Assembly: GCF_001982605.1 (NCBI RefSeq)
Contig: NZ_MLCN01000014.1
Span: 80,286 to 144,285, forward strand
Length of the DNA stretch: 64,000 nucleotides
DNA from: Alkanindiges hydrocarboniclasticus
Lineage (GTDB): Bacteria > Pseudomonadota > Gammaproteobacteria > Pseudomonadales > Moraxellaceae
Direction of reading: 5' to 3'
The translations under genes and the position numbers were made by a program. The notes under the pieces were generated by a model. The model worked only from the letters and a program-made list of their open reading frames with translations, did no database searches and was not told the DNA's origin. Below, one piece after another: positions 63,482 through 64,000 of this stretch (within the stretch, counting starts at the first letter, position 1; each line of letters begins with the position of its first letter).

Positions 63482-63533
63482 TTTACCCGCTCAGCTTGTA
63501 TGCTAAGGGCTAGAGAGTTCAGAAATAATTAGC

Positions 63534-63572
63534 TATAAGGGTTCAAAACAAGATTTGTTTTGAACCCTTATA
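63534..63572. terminator. Long-stem bidirectional terminator
   Basis: Positions 63534-63551 pair with 63555-63572 to give an 18-bp perfect stem with a GAT loop; the core is AAGGGTTCAAAACAA. It lies between guaA and the convergent acyltransferase gene. Confidence 0.75.
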
Positions 63573-63605
63573 TTATCTAAATCATAAGTTAGTGGTAGCT
63601 TAATC

Positions 63606-64000
63606 TTACTTAGACTTATATAGAAATGGCTTTTCAATATAAGTGTAAGTTGCTATAGAAAAAATATATACTAAGGTAAATATCATAGGCAGTAGACATA
63701 TATAATAATAGATATTCAAGTCTTTGAGAGATAATAAAGAAAACTGCGTGAATACTAAAAACAATACTAATCCATGAGAAAGATAAATGCTATAACTTAT
63801 CTCACCAAGAAACTTCAATCCAACATTATCTAAAATCCCAAAAATATTATTACCAGAAACGATGATAAAAAATATCATACCTATAAGTAACATCTGTTGT
63901 GATGAATACCCTTGTGTAAAAATAAATGTGTAACATATTAAGAGAATTAAAAATATAGAAACATAAGATGAATTAATTCTATTCAAATAAGGTGAAATGT
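63606..64000 (-). CDS. Acyltransferase-3 family membrane protein, C-terminal part
   Basis: The frame is open to the end of the window, so the N-terminus is missing. The ~130 visible residues contain four hydrophobic helices and the family's late signature LGEISYSIYLSHGLVL followed by TYTYIEKPF, as in OafA-type O-acetyltransferases that acylate surface polysaccharides. The coding sequence is strongly AT-rich, unlike guaA, and points to a horizontally acquired glycan locus continuing to the right. It is convergent with guaA. Confidence 0.85.
   Translation of the reverse strand, partial: ISPYLNRINSSYVSIFLILLICYTFIFTQGYSSQQMLLIGMIFFIIVSGNNIFGILDNVGLKFLGEISYSIYLSHGLVLFLVFTQFSLLSLKDLNIYYYICLLPMIFTLVYIFSIATYTYIEKPFLYKSK

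Overview
This window reads as chromosome of a gammaproteobacterium, most likely a member of the Moraxellaceae with moderate GC content. The clues are the dnaJ-dapB neighbourhood, the divergent set of a TetR repressor, a ferredoxin-type reductase and an acyl-CoA desaturase, the short 560-residue ilvD product, and a trypsin-like protease with a GlyGly-CTERM tail. This placement is inference from gene content; no rRNA or tRNA gene was found in the window.

Positions 1-20540 hold the unusual part: seven co-directional genes for exported proteins. Five are built from DUF11-type (conserved repeat) beta-sandwich domains: a C-terminal fragment at 1-350, then 378-3074, the giant 3109-9705, the small 10029-10523 and 10558-13221. 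They are followed by 13274-19345, which joins the same N-terminal module to a large C-terminal outer-membrane beta-barrel, and by 19332-20540, an OmpA-family peptidoglycan-binding protein whose start overlaps the barrel gene. Genes A-C (1-9705) and D-G (10029-20540) look like two transcription units split by hairpins and a promoter region at 9706-10028. I read the locus as a cell-surface fibre or coat system with its own outer-membrane anchor or exporter. It is the best candidate here for an undescribed system.

Positions 20747-44949 are mostly housekeeping and accessory metabolism: ilvD, a flavodoxin-fold oxidoreductase, a tandem DsbA-like protein, a TetR-controlled pair of DUF4442 hotdog proteins with a readable promoter and twin operator, a DUF4259 protein with a lipoprotein, ppc, an HD-domain protein behind two palindromes, a TetR-controlled RND efflux operon, MgtC/SapB, a sorbosone-dehydrogenase-like lipoprotein, dnaJ with a sigma-32-like promoter, dapB, a START-domain protein and the GlyGly-CTERM protease.

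Positions 45087-55972 are mostly on the minus strand: a cinnamyl-alcohol-type dehydrogenase, tag, a sterol-desaturase-family protein, an M23 peptidase / Hfq-like small protein / M23 peptidase cluster, two uncharacterised exported paralogues, mutY, a dienelactone hydrolase, a Baeyer-Villiger-type monooxygenase and a 53-residue DUF1328 protein. One AT-rich orphan gene (52483-52932) lies on the plus strand.

Positions 56275-63368 carry DedA, the desaturase regulon, dadA and guaA. After guaA the composition turns strongly AT-rich. A run of short hairpins and a long-stem terminator precede the end of an acyltransferase-3 gene that runs off the window, probably the edge of a surface-polysaccharide locus.
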